Source: Trichoplax sp. H2 (Eukaryota; Placozoa; Uniplacotomia; Trichoplacea). Taken from it: a DNA stretch of 47,623 nucleotides. This document shows positions 35,749 to 47,623 of the stretch, piece after piece; position 1 is the stretch's first letter; the number at the start of each line of letters is the position of its first letter. The stretch is taken from NCBI GenBank assembly GCA_003344405.1, contig NOWV01000326.1, positions 1 through 47,623 on the forward strand, written 5' to 3'. The notes under the pieces were generated by a model, which was not told where the DNA came from, did no database searches, and was given only the letters and a program-made list of their open reading frames with translations. A program made the position numbers and the translations under genes.

Positions 35749-37353
35749 TAAATATCGCACAAAGTTGTTAATGTTCTTAACTAAGATTATCTACTGTGAA
35801 TCATTTGTATACAAAATACATTGACATTCTCGACGGTAATCTTTCCAACAAATCATGTATGAAATTAAATTAAAATCTTTTTGCTATAACTCAATTTCGA
35901 CTGGCAATTGCAATGGAAAGAGAGATTTCAGTATGAAATTGAAACGTTACATGTTGCATTGTACCAACCAATTTAAATTATAAAATGTGAATGTACATTC
36001 AAATTAATAAGTCAATCTATAACCTCTATTTCTTACTTAGATTGATTAAATTAATGTCATAAAATGTTTAACTCATTATGTATAACCTGAGTAATTTGAA
36101 ATAAATGATAACCATATTTATTCGGGCTGCTATTATCCGTAGGCAAGTCTGAATAATATAGCGTAAAAATTTCTTTTTTAATTTCTAAGTACGACAACTG
36201 CTGCAGCGATAAATACTATGCTAGATTGCAAGTATAATATCAATAATTTTCAATCTGTATCGAGTTTGAGTTAAAATTTAACAGCAAATTGTGAAAGATA
36301 TTTCATTTCTGGATAGTCTACAGTATAAAAATATTTTGATTTACAAGATGTTCTCGTAAATATATGAAAAATAGGAAGAGCAATACCGGATTTGTTAGGG
36401 GTAACTGCCATATGGGTATTTATTCTAATCAAGCCTTATTTAACATGGCGTAACAGATTATATATATTATGAGCGTTAAAATACTTTATACTACAACTGA
36501 TTATGAAGATAAATGACTACAAGATGCCAGATGATAATCTTAAAATTTTAAATCACTACAGTTATTCATATACAAGTAACAGATACAAGCTAAACTATAA
36601 TCTCTGTAATAAATCAATCAAGATTTAAAATTTTAAGTTAAGGATTTATTGGCTAATTAAAAGAGATAGTCGTATTTCATTAATCAATAGATTTTGTAGC
36701 ATTAGCATTTAAATAGCTTATTTGATCGTATAAAATCGAAGATCATTTTTACAAGATTTTTACAGTTTAAGCGACTCATCAAGAGAAGAATATCTTAATT
36801 TGTGTGTGAGCGCTAAATCGGCTAGATTATATACCATACTTAATATCTAGTTATTCTCTTTAAGCCATTAAAATATTCGGTAACATGATATCGGTAAATA
36901 AAATATCTCTTAAAATTTTATAGAAATATGAAGACAAACGAATAATCCCGTATCATGTATAGTTAACGAAAATAAACCATCTTTAGAGTAAACTATTGAT
37001 ACTTTAAAATATGAGCAATTATATCGAATACTAGCTTAAAAGAACATGGTATTGGTAACATAACTTTCGTTAAAAAGGAAATTAATATACTTATTGAATG
37101 ATAGCTTTACGAATATACACAGTGAAATAGGGCCTTCTCGAAAATGTTAGACCACAAGATACAAATAGGAATTACATTTTGGTGAGAGATTGTAGAAAAA
37201 AAATGTATCTAAGAGTTGTTCTAAATTATTTTAAAATCAGAAAGGCCCTCCACAGCTTAGACGGCTATTTTACTTTTTTAACATCCAGGTCTGGATATAA
37301 ATAGAAGTATTAAATTAATTATAGTTATGTTAATGACTTAATAACAATTTCTA
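35749..37353. other. Convergent intergenic region between C2orf81 and ENKD1
   Basis: The 3' ends of the two genes face each other across ~1.6 kb of AT-rich DNA. AATAAA at 36100-36105 is a possible polyadenylation signal for C2orf81, implying a ~350-nt 3' UTR. No gene is seen. Confidence 0.5.
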
Positions 37354-39766
37354 TTAATCTTCCTTGATATAAACTTTTGGTCTTGAAAAAATCTTGATAG
37401 CTTCATCAATTTCGGCTAGTTTACGTTCGACTTGAGTCTTTCGGTTCATAGCTGTATATGAATCGCACCGTAACGGCATCTTTGCTAATTTCATAGCTAA
37501 CTCTCTTTGATCTAGTGCAGGGAATACATTTAATAGTTAAAATTCAAATTAGAATTGAAGTTTAATTTATTTTAGAAAACTGTATATACTTTCAAATAGG
37601 GCTGCGAGTGTTTCCCTTCTTTCTGCATCAGGCATTAATGTATGACCGGGTGGCATATTAGGGTCCGGTATTGAGGCCAACCGCCTTTCTTCGTCTCGCC
37701 TCCACTGCTCTTGACGCTTTGTTAGACTAAAATGAATGTAGAAATTAAAGAATTAGAAATTAATTTATACTATGAAAACGATTAATTTTAAATTTTCTGT
37801 AACAGCAAATAAACTAACTATTTCGGTATTTTTCCTTTAGGATGACTTTTTTCATCTTGATTTTTCTTATCTAAATGTTCTTTGACGGACTCTGTAGAGG
37901 GAGATTTTCGCACCTTGGTATTGATTGCTTCACGAACGTTACGATTTAAGTAGTTTATATCTTTTCGCACTTGTTGAAACTATAGCAAAATCAAATATCA
38001 AAGTATCAGCATTAGAAACGTCAAGATTTTCGATATGAACTGAATTCTACATAGAGGATAGTATACCTGTTTATTACATTCTTTAGCCTTTGGAACTGAT
38101 AATTTAGTTGCATTAACTACTAATGGGCCTATTGTACTTTGTGAACGATTTTCTTTCAAATGTGAAGGGATTCCTTTGCCTGAGTGAGAGCGTAAAAATG
38201 TTGCCGAAACAGACCTTGGAGCTGGTGGAGGATCCTACAATATTGTATTTTTATTGAGTGCAAATGTCCGCTGTTAAATGCTGCTTTTAAACTATAATCG
38301 TTAGGCATTTATCAATGTAATACTATTTCAGAACTATCATATCCATATGGTGTAGAATTAAGATTATCGATCTTCTGAATAAATAAAAGTCTTAAGCGTA
38401 AATCGGTGTAATAGTATTAATGATCGAGTATGGCTAGATCAATAATTTTAAATACTTCCATTATTCGTATATGTTTATAAAACCAACAACTAAATATTTA
38501 AGATTTTGAATTAAAATTGTACTGTATTCTACCTGAATAATTTTAGCAACTTTTGAAGTCGCAGTAGCAACAAATCGTTCCATTTTATACATGGGTTTAG
38601 TAGGTCGATTTTCTTCGTTTTGTTTTCTTTCCTGATTTGTCTTTTGTGTTTGTTTTATTCGACGCATGTTCTCCAACATAAAGTTTTTTGTCGTTTTACC
38701 TAGAATGCAATCGGATGAGAATTATGCTGATAGTTGTATCGTAATAGAAATCGACCAATTATCGAATATGAATATACGCAAACTTCTGAGTTTAAATTTT
38801 TACAGATTCTTTTTTCTTGAAAATATTTGCGTACATTTGTGATTGAAATTATCAAGATTCATTTGGATTTGAAATTATTGCAAGATTATTAACGTATGAA
38901 TTTGTCATTGGTAACTGTATAATAATGTTGATAACTCAAGACTAATATTTACCTTCTGGATAATTTAACGTTACAAACTACTGGTACTAATTTTAGTTAT
39001 TACCATCATGGTGATACTCAGTAGACTTTTTTCGTTACATACACGTATGTATTAGAATTTTATTTAATTTAATTGCTAATGAAAGTTTTAATAAAGTGCT
39101 TTTGATTTCCATCGTACAAAAACAATCTTGTTGAAAATTGAAAGTAGTGATATTCCCTTGATAACTCTACATATAATAATAAATAGACTATTTTTTTTAA
39201 ATTGCTACCACCTACGTGAGATTTTTAAATGAGTTATAATGCATGGACAGCCTTGTTAGTGTCTGATAGTATAAGATACTTTAGATGTGTGACAAAAATA
39301 TCATGGACTTTTTAGTAAGTAGATTTTATAGGCTACCTGTCATAACTTGTAGTAATGTAATACTTGGTAATACTTTAAATTAATGCTATTACGGTACATG
39401 CTGAGTTTAATATCTGAACAGATAATCACATATATGGGCTACTGAAATTTTATCCTTCTAATTGGACGAGCAATTGCTACAACAGTAAATACTATAATAT
39501 GGATTACGAAATTACAAGCAATTTAATTGTCCATGACTATCGTATTCTTTCTAACAGTCTAAAAATTTGAGGAATATCTTACCTTTACCAGACACATATG
39601 GAGTATCAGAAAATAAAACTCCCACCGTGCCTGTGTGAGAATGAGCGATTCGTACAGCATCACCACGTAATCGTGGATTAGGACCTGCGGATAAAGGTCG
39701 TGATGTTGGGCGAGCACTATCCGGATCAGGAGGAATAGTCCAACGAGGTTCTCTCGATGTAGCCAT
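37354..39766 (-). CDS. ENKD1: Enkurin domain-containing protein 1
   Basis: Microtubule- and centriole/cilium-associated protein in vertebrates. I join six exons into 324 aa (human about 346): 39766-39583, 38699-38533, 38234-38067, 37979-37819, 37726-37590, 37511-37354, with all phases closing. The N-terminus (IPPDPDSARPTSRPLS, then NPRLRGDAVRI) matches the ENKD1 start. Next come the basic helical block ENMRRIKQTQKTNQERKQNEE and ATKLSVPKAKE. The C-terminal enkurin region has IPKYL, QEQWRRDEERRLASIPDPNM, PPGHTLMPDAERRETLAAL and the terminal KLAEIDEAIKIFSRPKVYIKED, nearly identical in pattern to the vertebrate end. The acceptor of the last exon (CACTAG at 37513-37512) has a weak pyrimidine tract but is the only one that keeps phase. 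It is convergent with the C2orf81 homolog. Confidence 0.93.
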
Positions 39767-41215
39767 CTTTATGCAATTGCGATATGGTAATGCCCAACTT
39801 TATTATGCTCCGCAATGATAGAATGATTCCAAAATAATTTATCAGTTAATTACGATGCTCAAGCGTAAGTTAAACTCTGAATCCAATAATTCTATTGCAC
39901 GTTTATTACATTTTACTTTGAATGATAATAAAAGGAATACTTTTCTGGCGATTATTACTTGAATAGTTTCCAGTTAATACGAGTTGATGATAACTCGTAG
40001 CTGATGATTTGCTTCTGAGTAATGTAGTAGAATAACTGTACAGGCACAGAAAATAGACTTTAATCGACTACTAATAAACTCGTTAAAGTATAATGTCTAA
40101 TACAGACTGACTAGTGATATCGCGATCACTGCTATCGCACTCTTATTTTACTATAACAGTATCGTATAATGTATATTACGATCGCCTAACTTATAGTTAA
40201 TTTGTATACCTTACTTTGATTGTCCGAGTATCTATACTGAAATAATATTTTCTAACAGCTGCTATTGCTACGAGCATAACGGTAATATTATGATACATTA
40301 TTATCCCATAATAATAGCTATAATATTAACCTCGATTAATTAAGAAGAAAAAATTTAATGGAATAGAAATAAGAATTTAAATTTTTGCGTCTGCGTAAAC
40401 CAAAACATTCTTTTGTTGAAAACCTGAATAAATTTATGTCCAGTAATATTATGCACCTACAACGAACCATGCGCGGGATACTGTCATTTACTATTTTTGG
40501 AAAGCCGTATCAATTACTAGTAGAGTAACATTTCCCAGTGCGTGTATGTTCATTTACTATAGAATATGCATCCTCGATTAAAGTATGCAACACCTCCCGG
40601 AATGTAGTATTTCTTGCCTCTAGGAGAATACACAGTACAGGAGATATGGTTCCATATGAATTAGCATAAAAGTTGATTATTATAGTGTAATAGGTTACAG
40701 GAGTCAGCGAGTTATAGCTTCTATACTTGAAAGGCTGACATCAAAAATATTCGGTAACCATGGTGACATTACTGACATGCCCCCCCCCATTTATATCAAC
40801 TATGAGCGCATATTAGGTTAGCTAGCATTCTACGATGCAGCATACTAAAAAATTCATTTAAAAATACTTATAGATGCAATTCTAAATTTAAATAATTATC
40901 CATTTATTTGCCTACCTTTCGTATATTATTAAGGTATCCTCTTCAAATTCTAATCCAACTTTAGTAAGACTCCTATACTGTATTTGTAGTATATAGTTAT
41001 AGTATGTCAACTTTCTTAGACAGTTCGTCATAGATGTTACCCATAAAATTGAGTGATAAGTAGTTTCTATTAATATTGATTATATGACTAAGTAACTACC
41101 ATAACACCTAATATGCGGTGAAGTAATTATGTACAGAGGAATTAGGATATACCGCACTCGAAGACTAAGTTTTATACGCTGTTTGATCAAATAGTTAATA
41201 ATTACATTATCACTT

Positions 41216-41555
41216 CATTACAGATCATAAAATTGGAATTTTTCTATTACTTTAATCTCGCTGATCTTCAAACTGTTTTACTATGCGAATCCTTACAGTT
41301 GATTGACAGGAATGATATCATGTTCTCCTATCGGCTTATATTAATACTTACAGTAACTAACATCAAATCATAAAACTGTAATTTACTCCTTCTAATGCTT
41401 TAATCTCGCAGATTTTGAACTTATTTTACTTTCAGTCCTATGTTTTCCTTTAAAAGCCCTTAACGTATCCTTTTACAATATATTTTACATTGCAGTCGAT
41501 TGATAGGAATGATATGATGCTCACCTATCGGCTTGCAATAATTAGGATTGTTTAG
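41216..41555. repeat. Diverged tandem duplication
   Basis: 41216-41350 and 41361-41555 share in order ATCATAAAA.TG.AATTT, CTTTAATCTCGC, CAGTTGATTGA.AGGAATGATAT and CTCCTATCGGCTT. The second copy has an insertion of ~50 bp before the CAGTCGATTGA block. No coding sequence is visible on either strand. Confidence 0.7.
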
Positions 41556-42179
41556 ATCAAGATGATCACTTAAATATAAAGCCTGATTTATTTCTATTTC
41601 ATGCAAAGTTGATCACGTTAGGGGAACTAACCACACAGTCTGCATCGGTTTCATTCGAAAGTATTACAACATGACAATTATTACATCTTTATATAATCAC
41701 TGCTCATTTTAGTAATCCATCTTCATTTTCTTTTTGGTAGCAACTGGCATTATCATTTTAGTAAATACTGTGTTAAAGAGCTATATCTGAAAGGATATTA
41801 TTAATATAGACATCACGCAATAATTCTCTATGATTTAACAAATAATTACCCGTATTAAGAGAATTGATAAAAGTATATTAATTTAAATTAAGGTATTAAG
41901 CTATCGTGATATCATATTTTTAATAGCAACTTACGGCCTACGGAAATAAATTATATAACAACAAGGAAGCATAAATTATAAGATTTCTCTTTAAATCCTT
42001 TATTTTACTGCTTTAGAGATTTAACATATCGTAGATGGTATAATATTCAATAACTGTATGAGTTAAGATTCTTTCCATTCCTATAGTGAAGTTATACAGT
42101 AATATAGCATTTTATGAATTATAATTCATGCTGTTGAAGATCTTATAAATGACTATCAATGAGACGATACTTATTGTAA

Positions 42180-42199
42180 TATATATATATATATATATG
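42180..42199. repeat. AT dinucleotide microsatellite
   Basis: About ten AT units, some 600 bp beyond the 3' end of the GPCR gene. Confidence 0.8.
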
Positions 42200-42789
42200 C
42201 ATATTGTTAGATAAGATTAATTTTAGCCAATTAATTCAATAAGAAAGAGTGAGATAGGAGAAGAAAATGTGAAGAAACGAAACTGATTAGTATTTAGGAT
42301 TTATATTTGCTTTCATGCATTCAAAATGGTTAATGCTAAACTAGTTCTTGAAGTGATTGATTTGAAACTTTTTAAGATTATCGCCAACATGATTTAAGTG
42401 GATTAATGCTAGCATCATTTCTAAATTAAGACTGTACCCATGGTATCTAATAATCTATAAACTGCTTAAACTATAATTGATACCTTAGATCCATTACATT
42501 TTGGGCTATGGAAGCTCTACTTTTTGAGTACAGTGTAGACTTTTATAAGTAAAAGATTTTCCAACATCATATCAGAAAGTGCCATATGAAAGCAGTATAA
42601 TTTGCAGTGCCACTAAGATTAAGACTTGCCATTTTTTGTAATGGTATAGTTATTCGATTGGCTTATAGAATGTAAATCGGTATAGCTTGATGATCGTGAA
42701 GTTATATTTTCAGGGTGTTGAACTCCTAGATAGTCATCAAAAATTTTAAAATATTAATTGATCTTTCTATCTACTAATGAAAATAATTT

Positions 42790-45700
42790 TTAAATTTTAG
42801 TTTTCATATGTATAACCTCTGGATCTGCCAAGTGAAGGGGAATTGATATTCTTTTTCGCTGAATTACTGCTGGTATATCGTTTCTGATTAAATTAGAAAT
42901 AGAATATAGATGGAAGAGTGAGATATGAAAATAAATGGAATTATTATGCTAATGATAATCTAAATTCTAGAGTACCTATTAAGAATTGATTAATGTATCA
43001 TATGAGCCTTACCGAAGAACCACAGAATCTGAAGTTGCGGTTTCGAAGCGCTTCCATAATCTATCCGAAAGCAATGATGATGAATAATACTCTTGATTCA
43101 ATTTGATGTACTGTAGAAATACCTACGAATTAAAGTACTTTACCTGTTGGTCAAATATGCAGTGAAATACGAAAACAAAGACACCTTGGAAGCTTAGTAA
43201 GATTGTAAACAAATAACGTGGAATAGGATGTCTGAGTTGAACAAAGAAGATAAAAATCCAACAAATTCCAAGTAAAGGTAATAGCGCAAATGCTCGACGA
43301 AGATCATTCCTGGTTTTGTAAATCAAATGCAATTTCAATATTAAGATGATGTTGATTCGTATGTACAGTATTATAGAAGAGATATTACATAATTTATATT
43401 GTAAATGCGATAGGATTGTTATATAAGAAAATTGACTTACTTTAGAACTTGTCTTTTATTAAGCTCTTGATTAGAAACTTTATTAGTAAAGTTAGATTTT
43501 TTATGGATAATATAAATGAGTATGCAAAAGATGACGACGTTGATCTAGTAATAATGAGATTATCATTAGAAAATGCAACTTTTAATTTGCAACAATACTA
43601 TCATTCTAGATTTTTAATCTATTAAACAGATACTAAGGATAATACGTTATTGAACAAAAATATTAGACCCATGCATGCTTATATTACTCTAGCTTCCATA
43701 TTCTAATTATAATCGTTTGTATTAGGACTAGGTATGCATATAAAGTCAGAATCATATTGAATGTGTGTAAAGATTAAGTTGAATCACTTAGATAGCGTGT
43801 CAGTTATAATATTTTACAACTTGAAAGCAATTAAATTTCATGATTAATTAAACTTAGTAATCGCTATGACTTACTGTAACAACAAATGCCATTGGACCCA
43901 AGAAGAACCAGATAAAATTACTTGTTAGGAAGCAACTAAAAAAATTGAAGATATCAGTACCAACCATTCCATATTAGCCAGAATGATAAATACAGAATAA
44001 AAGTGTCCGTAAATGCTAATTCTATTCCACTTGTTACTTACGCATCGACACCACCATAAGCATGTGGTGCAACACCAGCAGTTATGCCAACAATAACAGC
44101 AGGAACAACTATAAAATAGAAAACAATAATCATATTTTGCTCCAGCATATGACTATTGGTAAATTATTATAATCTCCAATAGAGAGTAACTATTACTTTA
44201 AACGTCTCCGTTAAAACTATCATTAGTTCTAGTATACATACTCCATCCAATAACGGTGTAAATAACTATCCACAAACGCCCACTCTTGATAAATATAGTT
44301 ACCAATAAACGATATAAATGAACACCTTCCGCTAGCTGCCAAGTGAAAACTGCAGTGAATAGGTAATGTAAAATTACAGCAATAGCTGTGCAAGCAACCT
44401 AAAAAAAAATCGTTTTATTATTAGTAAACGGAGCCGGTTAGTAACAATAATAAGCGATTATCATTTATATATATGGCAGTTAAACAATTATAGAGATTAT
44501 ATCTTACATATAGATTAAAGCTATCACATTACTTTGTCAATTAGATATTTTAATAGCAACTTACATTATTAGCAACGTATCTCCTATCGGCACCAAATAG
44601 GAAAATTACATTGGAGGAGATGACTGCAGCAATGAGATTGCCATGGATATACCATTTCCTTGTTCTAGGCAATCTAAATGATTAATTTAAAGTTTTAAAA
44701 ATGTCAATGTAATTCCTAAAAGTCTGCCCTTGGTCTTACTCTACTGAATATTAATCGATTAAACATTAAAGCTATTGTTCGATTAGAAGTGTACACAATT
44801 ACGGATAAAATTTGAATTACGCAGAATGATCGTATGGATGCATTGCAAATTTATTTTTACAATTTAATTTTCTATGTACCTTAAGAAGATCAGACATGCC
44901 ACCAACAACACCAAGCATACAGTGGAAAAGGATAATCCTACGATAGTGATGATGGACAAAATTGGAGCGTGAACATCAATTGGTTGACTAGGAGGAAAGC
45001 TGGTATTGGTAATATTGGTATTATTGCCGATATATGTGATATTTTCGGTTGGTGCTGCAGTCTGTTAGATTATATTAAGAAATGGTAAATAAAAGACAGG
45101 ATTCATATGCTTGATATGGTTATCTGATTTTAATCAGTAAATATTCGTACCAGATTTTTAAAAGTCTGGCTTATATAGTATATTAATAATAATGATTATT
45201 TTACAGCTATCATGATGGTATATGTGGACACTTACATTTGAGCCAATACCGATAACATCAATACCTAAAACATTATATAAAATCGTATCATTGAGGAAGG
45301 CTGGTGGAACAACTGCGCCGACTACAACGCAGTTATAATTTATATTTTGGATTATTTCGTTATAGACAGAGGATGTATCATAGTTGACGTTGGTGAATTC
45401 TTCTTGACTGCCTAATCTTTGGTTAACAAAGCTTGGGCTTTTCAAATTGCTTGCTAACTGGTAGAATAAAATGCGCAAATGGCGCCTTTGCACTTCCTTT
45501 GCATTCAAGCAATAGAATAAACGAAATAGATTCAAATTTGAGATTCGAGCGTAGTTATGATATATACGTATAGAGGGAACAAACTGTTGAAATTGTATCT
45601 ATAACAAATCTGATAGTTGGCAGGAAAGATTACAACTAGTATTTTTTGATATTTATAATGTAAATCAATGCTAATTTTTATTAGTTTTTAATTTTTTATG

Positions 45701-47179
45701 AAAATAAATATCCCGAGATGGTTGAAAGACAAGCAGTATCGTTCATTCTTAAAATGAATGCTATAAAATAATTTACTTACATCGATTCGGCATTCAGAAT
45801 TTCCATTCAAGGTATTTATGATTAAAGCATTAGCAGTATTTAGTAGACACTAAATGCAAAATAAAAGTATTATAAGACGTTAATACGGAAATTCGATCTA
45901 GTTATAATGTTACAGTAATATTTTTCAGTCCGCTAACGTAAAAAGTAAAGTAATTACAAACTATCTTTCAATTGGCTATGACTTCATATTGGTAATGTTT
46001 TTATTTACAAGTTTTCTTAGTACTACGTCAACTCTTTCATTCTGTACTTGCATCAACTTTTATGAGACTGCTATTGCCATGTCATGATTTCTTACCGCAG
46101 TTACATTCATATAGGCTGCATAGGTTGCATCTGAAAGTTGCCTTCGCTTCTGTATATTGAATATTTGGCCTAGAACTGAAATTGGGCGCGGTCTGTTAGG
46201 TACTACATCCCATTTCTCGTACAAAAATGAGGCCAATTGATTTAGATAAGCCAACGTATAATTTTTGGCAAATTTTCGGCTCAACTGGAGTAAAAAGATA
46301 TTTATGGGAATCAATGGAATTGTACATGAATAAATGTGCTGTACAGAAGGCACCGAATGATACTCGTCGCTAAAGAACAGAATACTAATAACTTTAGCAT
46401 ACCCTTTCTTGAATTGAGTTAATATGAATAGATTGGCAAGCACATCGATCGACATTTTCCCAATTTGAAAATATCCCATCGCTATCTTTCTTACATGTCC
46501 TTGTTAAATTGCCTACCACTGGATGAGGTGAAAAGGTGGTCTTACATTTGGATAATTTAGCGACTCCACCGCTTGGTGTACTTGGCCAGATAACGCTGTC
46601 TTCTTGAATTGATTTACATGGCGAAGCTTCTATTAACGGTTTGAAAAGCATTACAGAAGTAAGAAACAAGTCGAAATATTTATATCTACACAAATATTGG
46701 CATAGTGAATCGGCTTTTGGTAAGTAAACGTATAAATTTCTACTAGCTAGTATGAATTTTAAATTGACAAAAGCAGTGATAGAGCTTATGAATTTACCAG
46801 GAAGCAATTAAATGTGCAAACAGACTTTCTTACAGTTCGGATAAAGGCGTTAATTATTCTTCTAATACTAAAAAGATTTGTTATACAAACTTACCGTAGC
46901 CGGGTGGGCAGCTGTTGGTATTACTACTTCCATCTTGACAACAAACAGCTTTTCTACCTCCGAGTTTACTAGTAGCATCATTAACCATCATGGCTACAGT
47001 CGCCGCATCCTGAAGAATAACAATTAGTTACGGTACAGTTTAATTTAGTTTGCACCTTAGCGGAGTCTATTCCAGTAAATCTGGGGAAAATTTCGAGTAA
47101 AGAATTTATTAATCGATATTCTTACCGAAGAATTACAGGTATTCGTTGCTGGAATCACATTTCCTATCTCAATGATGCA
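42790..47179 (-). CDS. Adhesion/secretin-type (class B2-like) GPCR, 5' end missing
   Basis: Seven-transmembrane receptor with a long extracellular part. I join 15 exons (623 aa visible): 47179-47126, 47009-46895, 46629-46403, 46284-46096, 45849-45781, 45457-45236, 45061-44880, 44664-44565, 44398-44242, 44108-44042, 43935-43875, 43544-43441, 43309-43144, 43110-43013, 42850-42790. Phases close throughout. Extracellular order: a Cys-containing segment; a hormone-receptor (HRM) domain with WPSTPSGGV, LTRTC and NWENVDRC; a GAIN-like region (LNTANALIINTL; VVGAVVPPAFLNDTILYNVLG); then TM1. The 7TM hallmarks are IHGNLIAAV (TM2), CTAIAVILHYLFTAVFTWQLAEGVHLYRL (TM3), GWIVPAVIVGITAG (TM4), FIWFFLGPMAF (TM5), FALLPLLGICWIF (TM6) and FTILLSFQGVFVFVFHCIFD (TM7). 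The disulfide cysteines of TM3 and loop 2 are present. I see no GPS Cys/Trp/HLT motif. Exon starts at 46284 and 45457 were chosen for pyrimidine tracts among alternatives. The last exon has two usable acceptors. Confidence 0.9.
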
Positions 47180-47623
47180 CTAGTTGAAAAGTAAAAGTAA
47201 ATTGGTAAGTGAATTAAAGAAGTCACCCTATTTCAGTAAAACTGCAGCGATTTAAATATGAATAAGTTGATAAGTATAATGATGGAGACAAGGAGTGTTT
47301 TAAATTTGATAGCATAGCTATCAACTATGCTTAAATATCGCAATTGATATCCTGCAGATATAATTTAAGCATAGTTATAACTCCTCTTTGAGAAGGCTAT
47401 CCTTGGTTACTTCTGTAATTAGTAGAACTTGATACAGGTTAGCGGCTAAGTAACGGATTAAAATCTAAGATAGTAACAGCTCAGAATTTCTGTAATCGTA
47501 TGGAATTCCAAATCTCTAAAGTGTAGTTTCTTCAAGTCAGTTATGTGTAATCTTACTTTTCGTACTTATCTTTAATTTTACCAGTGTTTATATCTAGTTT
47601 TATTTTAAGTATGATTATGTTGC
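47180..47623. other. Upstream GPCR intron or 5' region
   Basis: No coding exon could be recognised on either strand up to the window edge. Because the exon at 47179-47126 has a good acceptor and no start codon, at least one further 5' exon should lie beyond. Confidence 0.5.

Larger units (their letters stand above)
39767..42789. other. Intergenic region upstream of ENKD1
   Basis: About 3 kb of AT-rich DNA between the ENKD1 start and the 3' end of the GPCR gene, both on the minus strand. It should contain the ENKD1 promoter near 39767. It holds a C-tract (about 40781-40789), a diverged tandem duplication (41216-41555) and an AT run (about 42180-42199). No gene was recognised. Confidence 0.55.

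Noticed and set aside
45458-45535. Longer 5' part of the GPCR exon (EVQRRHLRILFYQ)
   Set aside because: It is in frame and possible, but the acceptor at 45458 has a much better pyrimidine tract and gives LASNL, typical of the region. RNA data could reverse this choice.

Overview
The window looks like nuclear DNA of an AT-rich, intron-dense, early-branching animal. It carries eight split genes with short GT-AG introns and an entirely metazoan gene set: an HNF4-type nuclear receptor, an adhesion-type GPCR, PNKP, DCAF11, a riboflavin transporter and two cilium-associated proteins. A placozoan (Trichoplax or Hoilungia type) is my best guess from gene content, AT richness and compact introns. That is inference, not something the sequence proves. 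Three gaps of exactly 20 N, each flanked by near-duplicate sequence, show this is a draft scaffold from a heterozygous source.

Layout: 1-2245 is non-coding and repeat-rich. 2246-3936 (-) is a two-exon SLC52A riboflavin transporter. 6468-7987 (-) is a three-exon class II aldolase/adducin-head protein with a mitochondrial-looking N-terminus. 8715-12834 (+) is PNKP, rebuilt as 19 exons and 533 aa. About 15.2-21.68 kb (+) is HNF4; the large intron after its DNA-binding-domain exon holds two of the gaps. 21.68-26.1 kb is repeat-rich and contains the third gap. 26102-30653 (+) is DCAF11, rebuilt as 20 exons and 464 aa. 33136-35748 (+) is a C2orf81 (DUF4639) homolog of 10 exons and 458 aa. 37354-39766 (-) is ENKD1, 6 exons and 324 aa, convergent with C2orf81. 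42790 to at least 47179 (-) is an adhesion/secretin-type GPCR whose 5' end lies outside the window or was not found.

All exon joins were made by hand from splice-site consensus, unbroken reading phase and recalled family motifs. Phase closes exactly across every junction of the seven genes whose starts are inside the window. The genes are functionally unrelated (vitamin transport, DNA end repair, transcription, ubiquitin ligase adaptor, cilia, signalling), as expected for an animal chromosome. The C2orf81/ENKD1 neighbours are the only thematic pair.

The most interesting signals are these. (1) DCAF11 has an AT-AC intron that looks like a U12-type (minor spliceosome) intron. (2) DCAF11 also has an 11-nt microexon that restores a conserved EFNE motif. 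(3) The GPCR has a hormone-receptor domain and a 7TM bundle, but I can see no GPS cleavage motif between them. (4) Intergenic DNA is full of the perfect palindrome GTACTGTACAGTAC and its fragments, and two such clusters coincide with the ends of an apparent ~1 kb haplotype deletion. (5) There is a short terminal-inverted-repeat element and a dispersed ~117-bp repeat. I found no phage, CRISPR, toxin or viral gene.
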